Positions 5,134-6,265 of a stretch of 6,265 bases of DNA are shown here, piece after piece. Positions within the stretch are counted from its first letter, which is position 1. Every line of letters starts with the position of its first letter. A program made the position numbers and the translations under genes. Below the pieces are notes generated by a model. It made no database searches. It saw nothing but the letters and a program-made list of their open reading frames with translations, and was not told the origin of the DNA. Source of the DNA: Gemmatimonadota bacterium (GTDB taxonomy: Bacteria; Gemmatimonadota; Gemmatimonadetes; Gemmatimonadales; GWC2-71-9); contig JAEHDT010000252.1 of NCBI GenBank assembly GCA_016880225.1, positions 1 through 6,265 on the forward strand, in the 5' to 3' direction.

Positions 5134-6225
5134 CTACTGCTTCGTTCTCCTCGGCACAAACGGCATCCGCACCACCTCGGCCGGCGCCCGCTTGCCGCGC
5201 ACGTCCACGGTGAACGGCGCGCCCGGCTTGGCCTGGCCCGCGGGGAGATACGTCGTCCCGATCGCGCAGTTCGCCGTCGGGGTGACGGTGCCCGAGCGCA
5301 CCACGTCCACTTGCGTCCCGTCCACGTACACGCCGTAGCCGTGCCGGGCGACCATCTTGGGCTCCGTCATCTTGAAGCCCACGAGGCGGCGCTTCACCCC
5401 CTCGAGCTTCTGGCGCTTGAGCGCCGCGAGCCCGGTGAACTCTGCGCCCTTGTCGAGCTTCACGATCCAGCCGAGCCCCGCCTCGTACGGCGTCACGCCG
5501 GCGTCGATGTCGTTGCCGTACAGGGGATAGCCCGCCTCGAGGCGCAGCGTGTCGCGCGCCCCCAGCCCGCACGGCTCCGCCCGCCCCGCGCCCGCGAGCG
5601 CGTGCCACAGCGTCTCGAGGTCCGCGCCGCGGCAGTACAGCTCGAAGCCGTCTTCCCCGGTATAGCCGGTGCGGGAGATGAAACACTGCACGCCGGCGAC
5701 CTTGCCTTGCGCGAAGTGGTAGTACGGGATCATCGCGATGCCGACGGGCGTGAGCGCAGCGAGGAGCGCCTCCGCCACGGGACCCTGCACCGCCAGGAGC
5801 CCCGTCTCGTCCGAGATGTCGCGCAACCGCACGTTGGCGCCGCGCTTCTGCGCCACGATGTGCTCCCAGTCCTTGGCGATGTTCGCCGCGTTCACCACCA
5901 GCATCAGGCGGTCCTCGAAGCGGTACACCAGGCAATCGTCCACGAAGGTGCCCTGGTCGGTCAGGATCGCGGAGTATTGCGCCTGTCCCGGTTTGAGCGC
6001 CCCAACGTCGTTGCACGTCACGCGCTGCACGAAAGCGTTGCGGTCGGGGCCCGACACCTCGAACTCGCCCATGTGCGACACGTCGAACACGCCCGCGCGC
6101 TCGCGTACGGCGCGGTGCTCGGCGGCGATCCCGGCGGGATAGCTCACGGGCATCTCGTAGCCGCCGTACTCCACCATCTTGGCGCCGAGCGAAACGTGAA
6201 TGGCGTGGAGGGGAGTGTGCTTCAT
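5134..6225 (-). CDS. gcvT: Aminomethyltransferase, glycine cleavage system T protein
   Basis: A 363-residue protein, full length for GcvT (about 360-370). It transfers the methylene group from the aminomethyl-lipoyl arm of the H protein to tetrahydrofolate, releasing ammonia, in cytoplasmic glycine breakdown and one-carbon supply. Visible hallmarks are HTPLHAIHVSLGAKMVEYGG at the start, AGVFDVSHMGEFEVSGPD (44-61), the acidic pair D96-D97 in FVDDCLVYR (which includes the catalytic aspartate of the family), RTGYTGEDGFE (185-195), and LGARDTLRLEAGYPLYGNDI further on. The C-terminal beta-barrel domain ends near GKRAPAEVV. ATG 6225 overlaps the stop of the preceding gene as ATGA, so coupling probably replaces a ribosome site. 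The frame stays open to the right edge, but the family start fits this ATG. It is followed after 24 bases by the mogA-type gene. No gcvH or gcvP is in view. Confidence 0.97.
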   Translation of the reverse strand: MKHTPLHAIHVSLGAKMVEYGGYEMPVSYPAGIAAEHRAVRERAGVFDVSHMGEFEVSGPDRNAFVQRVTCNDVGALKPGQAQYSAILTDQGTFVDDCLVYRFEDRLMLVVNAANIAKDWEHIVAQKRGANVRLRDISDETGLLAVQGPVAEALLAALTPVGIAMIPYYHFAQGKVAGVQCFISRTGYTGEDGFELYCRGADLETLWHALAGAGRAEPCGLGARDTLRLEAGYPLYGNDIDAGVTPYEAGLGWIVKLDKGAEFTGLAALKRQKLEGVKRRLVGFKMTEPKMVARHGYGVYVDGTQVDVVRSGTVTPTANCAIGTTYLPAGQAKPGAPFTVDVRGKRAPAEVVRMPFVPRRTKQ

Positions 6226-6265
6226 CGGCCCATCAAGGTGGCGAGCAGCGCCTTCTGCACGTGCA
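6222..6265 (-). CDS. 3' end of an unidentified upstream gene (13 codons visible)
   Basis: The minus-strand frame reading HVQKALLATLMGR then TGA ends in a 4-base ATGA overlap with the gcvT start, a common arrangement inside operons. The fragment is too short to name. The case for it being real is the overlap geometry and the lack of a ribosome site or promoter space for gcvT; with so little sequence the frame could be chance. Confidence 0.4.
   Translation of the reverse strand, partial: HVQKALLATLMGR

Noticed and set aside
4454..6016. Minus-strand open frame of about 520 codons across gcvT and mogA
   Set aside because: Gly/Arg-rich low-complexity product, out of frame with two genes that have unmistakable family motifs.

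Overview
The window is very GC-rich, gene-dense bacterial DNA in which every supportable gene lies on the minus strand. Gene content (glycine cleavage T protein, MogA/MoaB-type molybdopterin protein, bacterial enhancer-binding protein, diguanylate cyclase, HTH/receiver response regulator) and frequent GTG starts point to a soil- or sediment-type bacterium. Gemmatimonadota is my best guess from the flavour of the proteins, but Acidobacteriota or a deltaproteobacterial lineage cannot be excluded. No rRNA, tRNA, CRISPR array, insertion sequence or origin is visible, and no gene-free stretch reaches 300 bases; the longest gaps are about 134 and 122 bases.

In transcription order (from the right edge leftwards) the layout is as follows. 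(1) The last 13 codons of an unidentified gene (6222-6265) overlap the next start as ATGA. (2) gcvT (5134-6225). (3) A mogA/moaB-type gene (4606-5109), 24 bases downstream. (4) A sigma-54 activator with a degenerate receiver (3102-4613), overlapping the mogA stop by 8 bases. (5) A 122-base gap with a perfect TTGACA box. (6) A 566-residue iron-sulfur protein fused to a GGDEF diguanylate cyclase (1279-2979). (7) A conserved-looking unknown protein of 246 residues (534-1274), 4 bases after gene 6. (8) A 134-base, relatively AT-rich gap. (9) The first 133 codons of a response regulator with its DNA-binding domain in front of the receiver (1-399), cut by the left edge.

Genes 1 to 4 are packed like one operon, joining housekeeping one-carbon and molybdenum-cofactor genes to a regulator. 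Genes 6 and 7 form a second, tightly coupled unit. The standout is gene 6. Two ferredoxin clusters, a degenerate [FeFe]-hydrogenase-like domain of the sensory (HydS/HsfB-like) kind and a further four-cysteine cluster domain lead through a short helix into an apparently active GGDEF domain with an intact product-inhibition site. I infer a redox, oxygen or gas sensor that writes its state into cyclic di-GMP. The adjacent sigma-54 activator lacks the phosphorylatable aspartate, so it is probably controlled by something other than a kinase. The unknown protein of gene 7 is the natural candidate partner of the sensor.
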